Source of the DNA: Palsa-870 sp039935415
GTDB taxonomy: Bacteria > Chloroflexota > Dormibacteria > Dormibacterales > Dormibacteraceae
DNA: 64,000 bases
NCBI GenBank assembly: GCA_039935415.1
Contig: JBDTKH010000004.1
Coordinates: forward strand, 62,001-126,000
Reading direction: 5' to 3'
Positions within the stretch are counted from its first letter, which is position 1, and each line of letters opens with the position of its first letter. The translations under genes and the position numbers were made by a program. The notes below the pieces were generated by a model, which was given only the letters and a program-made list of their open reading frames with translations, had not been told where the DNA came from and searched no databases. Below, piece by piece: positions 1 to 8,147 of this stretch.

Positions 1-2
1 AG

Positions 3-800
3 GTGCTGGACACCAGGCACAGCCGCTACCTCGACCGGCTGCGGGAGCAGATGCAGCAGCCCGCCCGCACCGATGAATCCGTGCTGGATCTTTCGCAGTA
101 CCGAGGCGACGTCCACTCCCACACGAACTGGAGCGACGGCAAGGTTCCGATGCTCGAGATGGCGCGCGGCGCGGAGGCAGCCGGCTACTCATACCTCGGC
201 ATCACGGACCACTCGCCCCGGATCAAGGTGGTCCACGGCCTCGACGCCGCGCGGCTGCTGGCCCAGTCCCAGCAGATGGCGGAAGTGCAGGCGCAGGTGC
301 CAGGCGTAACGCTGCTGCAGGGCATCGAGGTGGACATCCTCGAGGACGGCGCGCTCGACCTTCCCGACGCTGTGCTCGAGCTGCTGGACATCGTGATCGC
401 GTCGCCCCACGTCAAGCTTCGGCAGGAACCAGCGTCCATGACCGAGCGGATGCTGCGCGCCGTGTCGCACCCGCACGTCGACGTGATCGGCCACCCCACC
501 GGCCGGCGGCCAGGCTCGCGCGAAGGCGCGAACTACGATTTCGAGGCGGTCTTCAAGGAGGCCGCGCGCAACCATGTTGCGCTCGAGATCGACTGCGATC
601 CAGCACGCATGGACCTCTCGCCCGAGATGGCCAGGCTGGCGCTCGAGCTGGGCTGCAACTTCACACTCGACGCCGACGCGCACGCTCCCGCGGAGTTCGC
701 CTACGTGCCAATGGGGATGTGGATGGCTCGGCGTGCCGGCATTCCCAAGGAGCGGATCCTCAACTTTCTGCCGGTCGACGAGCTGACACGCGAGCTGTAG
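3..800 (+). CDS. PHP-domain protein, probably C-terminal part of a PolX-type DNA polymerase (partial)
   Basis: Metal-dependent PHP phosphoesterase. Visible metal motifs are HSH (residues 38-40), GITDHS (about 66-71), GIEVDI (about 107), SPHV (about 135) and DADAH (about 228). In family X polymerases this module is the C-terminal 3'-5' exonuclease/phosphatase domain of a protein of about 570 aa. The polypeptide here begins only about 30 residues before the PHP core and the frame is open to the window edge, so the polymerase half most likely lies outside the window. A stand-alone histidinol-phosphatase-like PHP protein is the alternative. It ends at TAG 798-800, 34 nt before the next gene. Confidence 0.75.
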   Translation: MLDTRHSRYLDRLREQMQQPARTDESVLDLSQYRGDVHSHTNWSDGKVPMLEMARGAEAAGYSYLGITDHSPRIKVVHGLDAARLLAQSQQMAEVQAQVPGVTLLQGIEVDILEDGALDLPDAVLELLDIVIASPHVKLRQEPASMTERMLRAVSHPHVDVIGHPTGRRPGSREGANYDFEAVFKEAARNHVALEIDCDPARMDLSPEMARLALELGCNFTLDADAHAPAEFAYVPMGMWMARRAGIPKERILNFLPVDELTREL

Positions 801-820
801 GTCGCGAACGGCGCGCAGAT

Positions 821-826
821 TACGAT
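821..826 (+). promoter_or_regulatory. -10 box TACGAT, leaderless start
   Basis: TACGAT lies 8 nt before the ATG at 835. No Shine-Dalgarno is present, so transcription probably begins at or next to the start codon. Confidence 0.45.
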
Positions 827-834
827 CTCCATCA

Positions 835-1743
835 ATGGCGAAAGTCGGGATCATGATCGAGGGGCAGGAGGGCCTCACATGGGAGAGGTGGCGCCGCATC
901 TGCCACGACACTGACACTCTGGGATTCGCCTCGCTTCGCCGCAGCGATCACCTCATCTCGCTGATGGGAGCACCCGAGCGCGATTGCATCGAGTGCTGGA
1001 CCTCGCTTGCGCTCGCGGCCGAATGGACGAAGCGGATCGAATTCGGACCAATGGTCAGCCCGATGACGTTTCGCTTTCCAGGGGTGCTGGCCAAGATCGC
1101 CGCGACCGTCGACGCACTTTCGGGCGGGCGGCTCATCCTCGGCGTGGGGGCGGGATGGAATGCGAACGAGCACACCGTCTTCGGCATCTCGTTCTACACG
1201 GAGAGAGAACGCTTCGAGCGGCTCGAAGCAGGCATCAAGGCCATGCGCGCCATCTGGGACACGACAAACCCGAAACCGGCGCGTCATCCGATCCCGCTGT
1301 TGATCGGCGGCAAGGGCGCCAAGCGAACGCTCCCGCTCGTCGCTCGAGAGGCGTTCGAGTGGAACCTCTCGCGACTGGACGCCGACATGTTCCGCGACCG
1401 GCGCGATGTGCTGGAGCAGTGCTGTCGAGATATCGGACGCGATCCGGCGACGATCCGGCGCTCGATGATGACGAGCTACATCATCGGCCGCGATCGATCA
1501 GAGCTGTTGGACCGCGCGTCGCAGGTGCGCGAGGTGGTGCCCGACCTGGCGCGCTTGAGCCCGGAAGAGGTGCTCGAAAATCGAAAGACGGCCTGGCTGG
1601 TTGGTACGCCCGACGAGATCGCCGAGCGGATGCGCGATTTGAGCCGGATCGGCATCGACCTGTTCATGCTCCAGCACTTCCTCCTCGACGACGCCGACGC
1701 GCTGAAGCTGTTAGCCAGCGAAGTCATCCCGGCGGTGGCTTAA
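835..1743 (+). CDS. LLM class F420-dependent oxidoreductase (luciferase-like)
   Basis: Luciferase-like TIM-barrel flavin/F420 oxidoreductase of 302 aa, normal length. Family signatures are the N-terminal strand with GIMIEGQEG, the block SGGRLILGVGAGWNANEH (about residues 103-120) and a C-terminal VGTPDEIAERM that closes the barrel in F420-dependent LLM proteins. The substrate cannot be read from sequence. It sits 9 nt upstream of an acyl-CoA dehydrogenase, so a role in oxidation of a lipid or small carbonyl compound is plausible. The ATG at 835 is chosen because a -10-like TACGAT sits 8 nt upstream. Confidence 0.85.
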   Translation: MAKVGIMIEGQEGLTWERWRRICHDTDTLGFASLRRSDHLISLMGAPERDCIECWTSLALAAEWTKRIEFGPMVSPMTFRFPGVLAKIAATVDALSGGRLILGVGAGWNANEHTVFGISFYTERERFERLEAGIKAMRAIWDTTNPKPARHPIPLLIGGKGAKRTLPLVAREAFEWNLSRLDADMFRDRRDVLEQCCRDIGRDPATIRRSMMTSYIIGRDRSELLDRASQVREVVPDLARLSPEEVLENRKTAWLVGTPDEIAERMRDLSRIGIDLFMLQHFLLDDADALKLLASEVIPAVA

Positions 1744-1752
1744 CCTGGCCCA

Positions 1753-2901
1753 ATGGATTTCGAGCTCAGCACATCCGAGAAGGCGTTCGCGGAAGAAGTC
1801 AGGGTGTGGCTGAAGGCCAATACCCCGCGCAAGGACGATGTTGACGAGTCGAGCATGGAAGGATTCGTTGAAAGTCGCCGCGCCTGGCAGAAGAAGCTCT
1901 ACGACGCCGGCTACGTCGGTATCACCTGGCCCAAGGAGTACGGCGGGCGCGGCGCCGGCTTCATGGAGCAGCTGATCTTCAACGACGAGATGATCAAGGC
2001 ACAGGCTCCTGAGCCGATCAACGTGATCGGGCTCGGCATGGGAGGCCCGGTCGTGATCTCGCACGGCACCGAAGTGCAGAAGAAGCGCTACCTCGCGCCT
2101 CTGCTCTCAGCTGAAGAGATCTGGTGCCAGGGCTTCAGTGAGCCAAACGCCGGTAGCGACCTCTCCGGCCTGCAAACTCGAGCCGAGGACAAAGGCGACC
2201 ACTACCTGGTCAACGGGCAGAAGGTGTGGACGACGCTTGCGCACGTCGCCAAGTGGTGCATGTTGGTCACGCGCGAGCGCAAGGAGGCGAACCCGCGTGA
2301 CGGGCTCACGTACCTCTTGGTGGACATGAAAAGCCCGGGCGTCGAGGTGCGGCCGCTTGTCCAGATCACCGGAGACGCGGAGTTCAACGAGATCTTCTTC
2401 AAGGACGTGAAGGTGCCGAAGTCGCAGATCCTGGGCGAGGCAGGCAAGGGGTGGGCGGTCGCGATGACGACCCTGCTGCACGAACGCGGGACGCTGGGCA
2501 TGGCGCTGGCGACACGGGCCCAGATCACGGCCGCGGAGCTTGCCGAGCACGCCCGCAAGCTGGGGCGCGGCTCCGACCCGCTGGTGCGCCAGAAGATCGC
2601 CCAGTTCACGATCGAGGCGCGCGCCCTGCAGCTCAACGGCTACCGGGCGGTGACGGCGGTGAAGCGGAGCGGGATCCCCGGACCTGAGGGCTCGATCCTC
2701 AAGCTCATGTGGTCGGAGCTCAACCAGCGGATGACCGAGACGGCGGTCGACATCGCGGGGCCGGCGGGCCAGGTGGGCAACGGGGACGATTGGACCTACC
2801 AGTTCCTCCGCTCGCGCGCGAACACGATCGAAGCCGGGACGTCCGAGGTGCTGCGCAACATCCTCGCCGAACGGGTGCTGGGTCTACCTAGGAGCCGCTA
2901 G
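1753..2901 (+). CDS. acyl-CoA dehydrogenase
   Basis: FAD-dependent acyl-CoA dehydrogenase, 382 aa, of the length seen in actinobacterial FadE-type enzymes. The N-terminal helical domain contains GITWPKEYGG. The middle domain has the FAD/substrate block GFSEPNAGSDLSGLQTRA and the motif GQKVWTT. The C-terminal helical domain ends with TIEAGTSEVLRNILAERVLGLPR, which holds the usual FAD-binding segment. Catalyses alpha,beta-desaturation of an acyl-CoA in the cytoplasm. It follows the LLM gene by 9 nt, probably as one operon. Chain-length preference is not predictable. Confidence 0.9.
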   Translation: MDFELSTSEKAFAEEVRVWLKANTPRKDDVDESSMEGFVESRRAWQKKLYDAGYVGITWPKEYGGRGAGFMEQLIFNDEMIKAQAPEPINVIGLGMGGPVVISHGTEVQKKRYLAPLLSAEEIWCQGFSEPNAGSDLSGLQTRAEDKGDHYLVNGQKVWTTLAHVAKWCMLVTRERKEANPRDGLTYLLVDMKSPGVEVRPLVQITGDAEFNEIFFKDVKVPKSQILGEAGKGWAVAMTTLLHERGTLGMALATRAQITAAELAEHARKLGRGSDPLVRQKIAQFTIEARALQLNGYRAVTAVKRSGIPGPEGSILKLMWSELNQRMTETAVDIAGPAGQVGNGDDWTYQFLRSRANTIEAGTSEVLRNILAERVLGLPRSR

Positions 2902-2940
2902 CAACTCGGCCAGAAAGTTTCGATTTACCGAATAGTTTAG

Positions 2941-2946
2941 TAATAT
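2941..2946 (+). promoter_or_regulatory. -10 box TAATAT before the marR-like gene
   Basis: TAATAT is 6 nt upstream of the ATG at 2953, inside an AT-rich island (2916-2952) that contrasts with the GC-rich surroundings. No Shine-Dalgarno is visible. The island is also the likely MarR operator for autoregulation, although I cannot see a clean palindrome. Confidence 0.5.
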
Positions 2947-2952
2947 GCAACT

Positions 2953-3411
2953 ATGGCGCGGGGCTCGATCGACGATGCGCTGCTCGGGTACAAGACGATG
3001 CACCGCGCGATGCTGACATCGACGGCCAGCCGGTGGCGAGATCTCGACATCTCCATGCAGCAGCTCCGCGCGATCTACTTCCTGCGCGACGAAGAAGTCG
3101 CCACGGTGGGTCGGCTGGCGGAGTTGTTTCGCTGCAGCCTCCCGACAGCGAGCGTGCTCGCGGACCGGCTCGTTCGAGCCGGGTACGTCGAGCGGCGTGA
3201 GGATCCCGCGGACCGGAGGCGCGTGCTGCTCACGCTGAGCCGGATCGGAATCCAGCTCGTGACCGAGCTCACAGAAGGCAGCCATACGCTGCTGCGCAGG
3301 TGGATGGCGCAGCTCTCAACGGACGATCTCGCGGCACTGAGCCGCGGGTGGCGTGCACTGGCCGACGTCGCTGCGCGTCACAGCCAGCCACTGGAAAAGA
3401 GCGTCGTATGA
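2953..3411 (+). CDS. MarR-family transcriptional regulator
   Basis: 152 aa winged-helix regulator. The recognition helix region LAELFRCSLPTASVLADRLVRAGYVERREDPADRRRV contains the classic MarR wing (DPADRR). Its stop overlaps the start of the following DHA2 exporter (ATGA at 3408-3411). By analogy with marR/emrR-exporter pairs it probably represses its own operon and releases DNA on binding a small ligand. The mRNA looks leaderless. Confidence 0.9.
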   Translation: MARGSIDDALLGYKTMHRAMLTSTASRWRDLDISMQQLRAIYFLRDEEVATVGRLAELFRCSLPTASVLADRLVRAGYVERREDPADRRRVLLTLSRIGIQLVTELTEGSHTLLRRWMAQLSTDDLAALSRGWRALADVAARHSQPLEKSVV

Positions 3412-4991
3412 CAGCGGTAGCCACTCGAGCGGCGATCGCCGAGAAGAGAGGCATCGATCGCGGCGTCATGGCTGTGTTCGCGGGCCTGATGCTGGGATCG
3501 CTGATCGCCTCCCTGAACCTGACGCTGGTCGCGCCTGCCTTGCCGACCATCGTGGCCGAGCTCGGCGGGATCGCAGACTACAGCTGGATCCCGATCTCCG
3601 CGATGCTGGCCTCGACCATCGTCGTTCCGGTCGCGGGCAAGCTTTCCGACATCTACGGCCGCAAGCCTCTGTACATGACGGGCATCATCGTCTTCGCGAC
3701 CGGCTCCGCCCTGTGCGGCATCGCTCCCAATTTCTGGTTCCTGGTGTTTGCCCGTTTCGTGCAGGGCGCCGGGATGGGCTTCATCATGCCGCTCTCGCAG
3801 GCGATCATCGGCGACATCATCTCGCCGCGCGAGCGCGGTAAGTACCAGGGATTGATGGGCGCGTCGTTTGGCGTCGCATCGATCATCGGGCCTGCGGCCG
3901 GCGGGTTCATCACGGACCACTTCAGCTGGCGGTGGCTGTTCTTCATCAACCTCCCGTTTGCGGCCTTGACGCTGATCGTCGTTGCGCTCTACATGCACGT
4001 GCCCAACGAGCGGCGCAAGCACAAGATCGACGTCTGGGGCAGCATCACGCTCTCGCTTGGGATCACGTGCGCCCTGCTGGCAACGGTCTGGGGCGGAGGG
4101 CAGTACGCGTGGAATTCGTGGCAGATCGTGGGGCTGTATTCAGCGGCTGCAGTACTGCTGGCGGCTTTCGCGTGGGTCGAGATGCACGCGGCGGAGCCGG
4201 TGCTTCCGCTGCGGCTCTGGAAGAGCAGCATCTTCACGTTCTCGAACATAGCGGGCATGGGAGTCGCCATGGCGATGTTCGGCGCGATCTTCTTCCTGCC
4301 GGTTTTTGTGCAGGGCGTGATCGGCAACAGCGTCACCAACTCGGGCGCCATCCTGGTGCCGATGCTGGTGGCGATGATCGTTACCAGCATCGGCAGCGGG
4401 CAGTTCATATCGCGGACCGGCCGCTACAAGCTCCCTCTTCTTATCGGGCTTGTCGTGATGGGCGCAGGGTTCTACCTGCTCTCAACGTTCGACGTACACA
4501 CCAGCAACGAGAGCGCGATCGAGGCGATGATCCTCATCGGCCTCGGCCTCGGAGTCACGATGCAGACCTACACGCTCATCGTTCAGAACTCAGTGAGCCG
4601 CGAGGACATGGCCGTGGCCACGTCGGCGACCCAGCTCTCGCGCTCGATCGGCGCCGCGGTGGGCCTGGCGATACTCGGCACCATCCTCACCCAGGGCCTT
4701 GCAACGTCGATGGCGAAGTACCTGCCGCCGGATGCCCTCAAGCAGTTCCTCGCCTCTGGCAACTCGGCGGCCGGGGCAGTATTCGATCCGACGCAGCTCG
4801 CGCACCTGCCTCCCGCGATCGCCGAGGGCATCCGCCACGGGCTCGCGGACGCGCTCCACCCGGTGTTCACCGCGGGCGTGCCGATCATCGCCATCGCGTT
4901 CATCGCGACTCTGTTCATCAAGGAGCTCCCCCTGCGCCAGACGGCACACGTCACCGCAGGGCGTTCGATCGCATCGGCGACTGAGGATTGA
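3408..4991 (+). CDS. MFS transporter, DHA2 (EmrB/QacA) family drug exporter
   Basis: About 527 aa with 14 predicted membrane segments. Motif A is present as KLSDIYGRKPLYM after TM2, and the TM5 motif C region reads GPAAGGFITDHFSWRWLFFINLP, typical of the DHA2 14-TM family. Expected to be a proton-coupled exporter in the cytoplasmic membrane. The reading frame is open further upstream, but ATG 3408 is chosen because it overlaps the marR stop (ATGA) and begins at the expected N-terminus. Regulation by the coupled MarR protein is inferred from position. Confidence 0.88.
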   Translation: MTAVATRAAIAEKRGIDRGVMAVFAGLMLGSLIASLNLTLVAPALPTIVAELGGIADYSWIPISAMLASTIVVPVAGKLSDIYGRKPLYMTGIIVFATGSALCGIAPNFWFLVFARFVQGAGMGFIMPLSQAIIGDIISPRERGKYQGLMGASFGVASIIGPAAGGFITDHFSWRWLFFINLPFAALTLIVVALYMHVPNERRKHKIDVWGSITLSLGITCALLATVWGGGQYAWNSWQIVGLYSAAAVLLAAFAWVEMHAAEPVLPLRLWKSSIFTFSNIAGMGVAMAMFGAIFFLPVFVQGVIGNSVTNSGAILVPMLVAMIVTSIGSGQFISRTGRYKLPLLIGLVVMGAGFYLLSTFDVHTSNESAIEAMILIGLGLGVTMQTYTLIVQNSVSREDMAVATSATQLSRSIGAAVGLAILGTILTQGLATSMAKYLPPDALKQFLASGNSAAGAVFDPTQLAHLPPAIAEGIRHGLADALHPVFTAGVPIIAIAFIATLFIKELPLRQTAHVTAGRSIASATED

Positions 4992-5032
4992 TGCCCGCGG
5001 CCTAAACTAGGCCGCACCGTGGCCGGTTTCGA

Positions 5033-5821
5033 ATGACTTCTCACACTCGCGTCGTCTGGGCTTTCTGGATCGCGTGCGCCCTGGCGGCCGTCGGAGCACT
5101 GGTTCCCCTCCTCGTCAGCGGCACCTCGAGTCGCATCGACGGCGCCGTCGTCCCGTTCGCGGTGGCGGCGATCGCGCTCGGGGCATGTGGCGTGCTCTAC
5201 CAGCAGGGGCGGGCCATCGCGACGACGCTCTACTTCATCGCCGGCCTCGCCATCGTCTACGGAATTCTCACCATGCTCGCACTGCCGCTGCGACTGGCGG
5301 TGTTGGGTACATGCCCACCCGAGCCGGCCCTGTGCACCAGCGGCCTCGAGCGGCCGATCACCGACGGGGAAACCAATGGACTCGGCCTGACGGCGGGACT
5401 TGGCATCGTCGCGGTGCTGATCGGGTTCTTCGGGCTGACGACCCTTTACCGGCGCGCCTCAGCGATCTCCGCCCCAGCGGCGTCCACGCCCCCGGTTCGG
5501 CGCATCGCCCCGGTCGGCAGCAAGCCGGCGGCCGAAGCCGCCTTGGTGCCGGAACCTGCTCCTGAACCCACACCCGCCCCCGCTGCCGAACCCGCCCCGG
5601 AGCCCACCCCGGGTGCTTCGGAACCCGAACCGGAGCAGCCACTCGAGCTCGCCGCACCGGTGGAGGAGCTGGAGCTGCCGGCGCACGTCGAGCCGCTCGA
5701 GCTTGCGGCTCCCGAAGCCGCGCCCCCCGCTGCGGAGGCCCCGCCGGCTGTCCGGGCTCCGCGCAAGCCGAGGCGCCCCCGCACCCCGCCCAGCCCCGAG
5801 CCGCCTCCGGACACGCCCTAG
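5033..5821 (+). CDS. four-TM membrane protein with Pro/Ala/Glu-rich C-terminal tail
   Basis: 262 aa, no recognised family. Four hydrophobic segments fill roughly residues 6-150. They are followed by a long low-complexity tail dominated by Pro, Ala and Glu (repeated PEP/EPAPEP-like units), ending in a basic stretch with RAPRKPRRPR. The tail is probably disordered and faces the cytoplasm or cell wall. A TAAACT box (5004-5009) lies about 23 nt before the ATG. Its last codon bases TAG also form part of the -10 box of the next gene. Function unknown. Confidence 0.6.
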   Translation: MTSHTRVVWAFWIACALAAVGALVPLLVSGTSSRIDGAVVPFAVAAIALGACGVLYQQGRAIATTLYFIAGLAIVYGILTMLALPLRLAVLGTCPPEPALCTSGLERPITDGETNGLGLTAGLGIVAVLIGFFGLTTLYRRASAISAPAASTPPVRRIAPVGSKPAAEAALVPEPAPEPTPAPAAEPAPEPTPGASEPEPEQPLELAAPVEELELPAHVEPLELAAPEAAPPAAEAPPAVRAPRKPRRPRTPPSPEPPPDTP

Positions 5822-5824
5822 ACT
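5819..5824 (+). promoter_or_regulatory. -10 box TAGACT, leaderless start
   Basis: TAGACT overlaps the stop codon of the upstream membrane protein and precedes ATG 5834 by 9 nt. No Shine-Dalgarno is present in between. Confidence 0.4.
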
Positions 5825-5833
5825 GCTCGGCTG

Positions 5834-6964
5834 ATGGACTTCGCGTTCTCGGAAGAGCAGGAGATGTTGCGCCGCTCGGCGCGCGACTTCCTGGCCAAGG
5901 AATGCAGCTCCAAGGTCGTGCGCAAGCTGATGGGCTCGCCCGACGCCTACGACCCGGCGCTCTGGAAGAAGGTCGCCGGTCTTGGGTGGACGGCGCTCGG
6001 AATCCCTGAGGCGTATGGCGGCGTCGGCAGCTTCCTCGACCTGATCGTAGTGCTCGAAGAAGCCGGTCGCGCGCTGCTGCCGGGGCCTTTCTTCGCCACG
6101 ATGGGCCTGGCAGTGCCGGCGCTGATCGAGGCCGGCACCGAGGCGCAGAAGAAGGAGGTCCTGGGCGCCGTCGCCGATGGTTCGGCGCGCGCGACGCTCG
6201 CGCTGACTGAGCCTTCCGGCCGCTGGGACGGGGGTGCGGTCACGCTCAGCGCCAAGCCAAGCGGTGGCGGGTGGCAGCTCGACGGCGTGAAACTGTTCGT
6301 GCCGGACGCCAAAGCGGCCGACTACACGGTGGTCGTGGCCCGAACGCGCGGCGAAGGCGAGGACGGCATCTCGCTCTTCCTGGTCAAGGGCATGCCCAGG
6401 GGCATGACGGTGACCCCACTCACGACGCTCGACATGACGCGGCGTTGGACCGAGGTCCGCTTCGACGGCGTGAAGCTCGACGGAGATTCGTTGATGGGCG
6501 CACCGCACAAGGCTTGGCCGCACCTGAAGCGCGCGCTCGATTGGGCGACCGCTGCTCTTTGCGCGGAGATGGTCGGAGGCGCCCAGAAGGTGCTCGAGAC
6601 GTCAACGGATTACGCCAAGACGCGACATCAGTTCGGCAAGCCGATCGGCATCTACCAGGCCGTGTCGCACAAGCTCGCGGACATGCTCGTGCTGTCGGAG
6701 AGCAGCCGCTCCGCCACCTACTACGCCGCGTGGGCCGTGGACGCCGACGCGCCCGACCGTTCGCTGGCGGCGTCGATGGCGAAGGCGTATGTCTCCGACG
6801 CCTACCGCAAGGTGGCCGGAGACGGCATCCAGGTGCACGGTGGAATCGGCTTCACCTGGGAGCACGACATGCACCTGTACTTCAAGCGGGCCAAGGCGTC
6901 AGAGGTCACCCTCGGCGACGCGACTTACCACCGCGAGCTCGTCGCCCAGTCCCTCGATCTCTGA
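5834..6964 (+). CDS. acyl-CoA dehydrogenase (second)
   Basis: 376 aa FAD enzyme of the acyl-CoA dehydrogenase superfamily. N-terminal MDFAFSEEQEMLRRSARDFL is typical. The middle region has ALTEPSG in place of the usual TEPxAGSD block, so the flavin loop is shortened. The C-terminal domain has TRHQFGKPIGIYQAVSHKLADM and the end motif VHGGIGFTWEHDMHLYFKRAK. This pattern (TxPSG, HGGIGFTWEHD) resembles actinobacterial FadE subunits that act as heteromeric partners, e.g. in steroid side-chain oxidation, so a partner role with the enzyme at 1753-2901 is possible but inferred. Confidence 0.85.
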   Translation: MDFAFSEEQEMLRRSARDFLAKECSSKVVRKLMGSPDAYDPALWKKVAGLGWTALGIPEAYGGVGSFLDLIVVLEEAGRALLPGPFFATMGLAVPALIEAGTEAQKKEVLGAVADGSARATLALTEPSGRWDGGAVTLSAKPSGGGWQLDGVKLFVPDAKAADYTVVVARTRGEGEDGISLFLVKGMPRGMTVTPLTTLDMTRRWTEVRFDGVKLDGDSLMGAPHKAWPHLKRALDWATAALCAEMVGGAQKVLETSTDYAKTRHQFGKPIGIYQAVSHKLADMLVLSESSRSATYYAAWAVDADAPDRSLAASMAKAYVSDAYRKVAGDGIQVHGGIGFTWEHDMHLYFKRAKASEVTLGDATYHRELVAQSLDL

Positions 6965-6981
6965 CCAGCACCAGACCGGCG

Positions 6982-8115
6982 TCAGCTCTGGATTGTCCCG
7001 ATGAACTTGCCCTTGAAGCCGATGTCGACCACTGTCGATGAGGCGTTCAATCGCACGTAGGTGAAGTCGCTCTCGTAGCCGCCACCGATCACCGTCGTGT
7101 CGTCCAGCCAACCCTGGGGACCGAAGCCGGTCAGCGAAACGTGTGCGCCATCCCTGCCTAGAATCGCGGTTTCGCCGCCTCCGGCCGCCACCCGACCCTC
7201 CTGCGGCGAGAGGTACGGAGATTCGTAAAAGCTGTTGGCGGGCGCCTTGACACCCCAGATTTCAGTCCCATCGGGTCGCCGGACGCTGATGTCGCCGACC
7301 TGGGTCGTCGTGCACACGAAGTCCCCGGCGGCGCCGATGTCCCAGACCAGGCACGAGTCTGGGTTGCTCAGCTGTCGGGAGACCTTGCCGGTCGATGGAT
7401 CGACCCACGCCATCACTCCGTACGGGTGCGGGCCACCGCCCTGGGTCGCCCACTGCGTGGGATACGTCGCCTCGGGCCCGACCTTATCCCACCCGATGAA
7501 GGCCATCACATTTGGCACCGGCTGAGTGCTGCTCGAGGCCAGGACCTCGTGATAGAGAAGGTGACTCGCCCCACCCACCTGGGCCGAATAGACGTCGAGC
7601 GTGAAGTTTCCCGGCGCGAAAGGCGCAGCGCCGGTGCAGGCGTCACCTGTTGCGGGCCTGCCGGGGATCGTGAAGACTGCGGCCAGGAGGCTCGAGCCAT
7701 CCGGGCTCACGGCAAACGAGAGCATCTGTTGGGTCCCGGTGAAAGGAATCGTCGTCACCGCTGCGATCTGCCCGTTGAGGCCGAGGCTTCTCACCTGGCC
7801 GGTGCCGTCAGCGAAAAAGACTTTCCCGGACGCGACGTGCGCGCTTGGCGGCAGAGACGCGCCCGCGCATCCGACATATGGCACCGGCATCGGCGTGAAC
7901 GCAGTCTTGGCCTGCGCGATGCCGTCGAGGTTGGCAATCGCCACAGTGTTCCATTCGAAGGCGTCGCCGGTGGCCTTCGCCTCGAGCGCCGCGAACAACA
8001 ACGGCTTCGACGCGGTCGGCTGCGGCGATGCGCTCGGACTCGCCACTGCGGTTGGAGTCACCGAACCCCCACACGCGGTCAGCAGCACCACGATCGCGAT
8101 CCAGAGGCGCCGCAT
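6982..8115 (-). CDS. lipoprotein, beta-propeller-like, unknown function
   Basis: About 377 aa. Start ATG 8115 gives a compact lipoprotein signal (MRRLWIAIVVLLTACGG) with a lipobox ending at Cys14. The frame is open upstream, but that part overlaps the ABC gene and lacks signal features. A Pro/Ser/Thr linker follows the cysteine. The mature part has repeated strand-rich blocks such as VSPDGSSLLAAVF and SPYLSPQEGRVAAGGG, suggestive of a PD40/WD40-like propeller outside the membrane. It lies 32 nt downstream of the fused ABC exporter on the same strand. Confidence 0.6.
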   Translation of the reverse strand: MRRLWIAIVVLLTACGGSVTPTAVASPSASPQPTASKPLLFAALEAKATGDAFEWNTVAIANLDGIAQAKTAFTPMPVPYVGCAGASLPPSAHVASGKVFFADGTGQVRSLGLNGQIAAVTTIPFTGTQQMLSFAVSPDGSSLLAAVFTIPGRPATGDACTGAAPFAPGNFTLDVYSAQVGGASHLLYHEVLASSSTQPVPNVMAFIGWDKVGPEATYPTQWATQGGGPHPYGVMAWVDPSTGKVSRQLSNPDSCLVWDIGAAGDFVCTTTQVGDISVRRPDGTEIWGVKAPANSFYESPYLSPQEGRVAAGGGETAILGRDGAHVSLTGFGPQGWLDDTTVIGGGYESDFTYVRLNASSTVVDIGFKGKFIGTIQS

Positions 8116-8147
8116 GCTCGTACAAACGCTCGCGTCGACCAGAAGTT

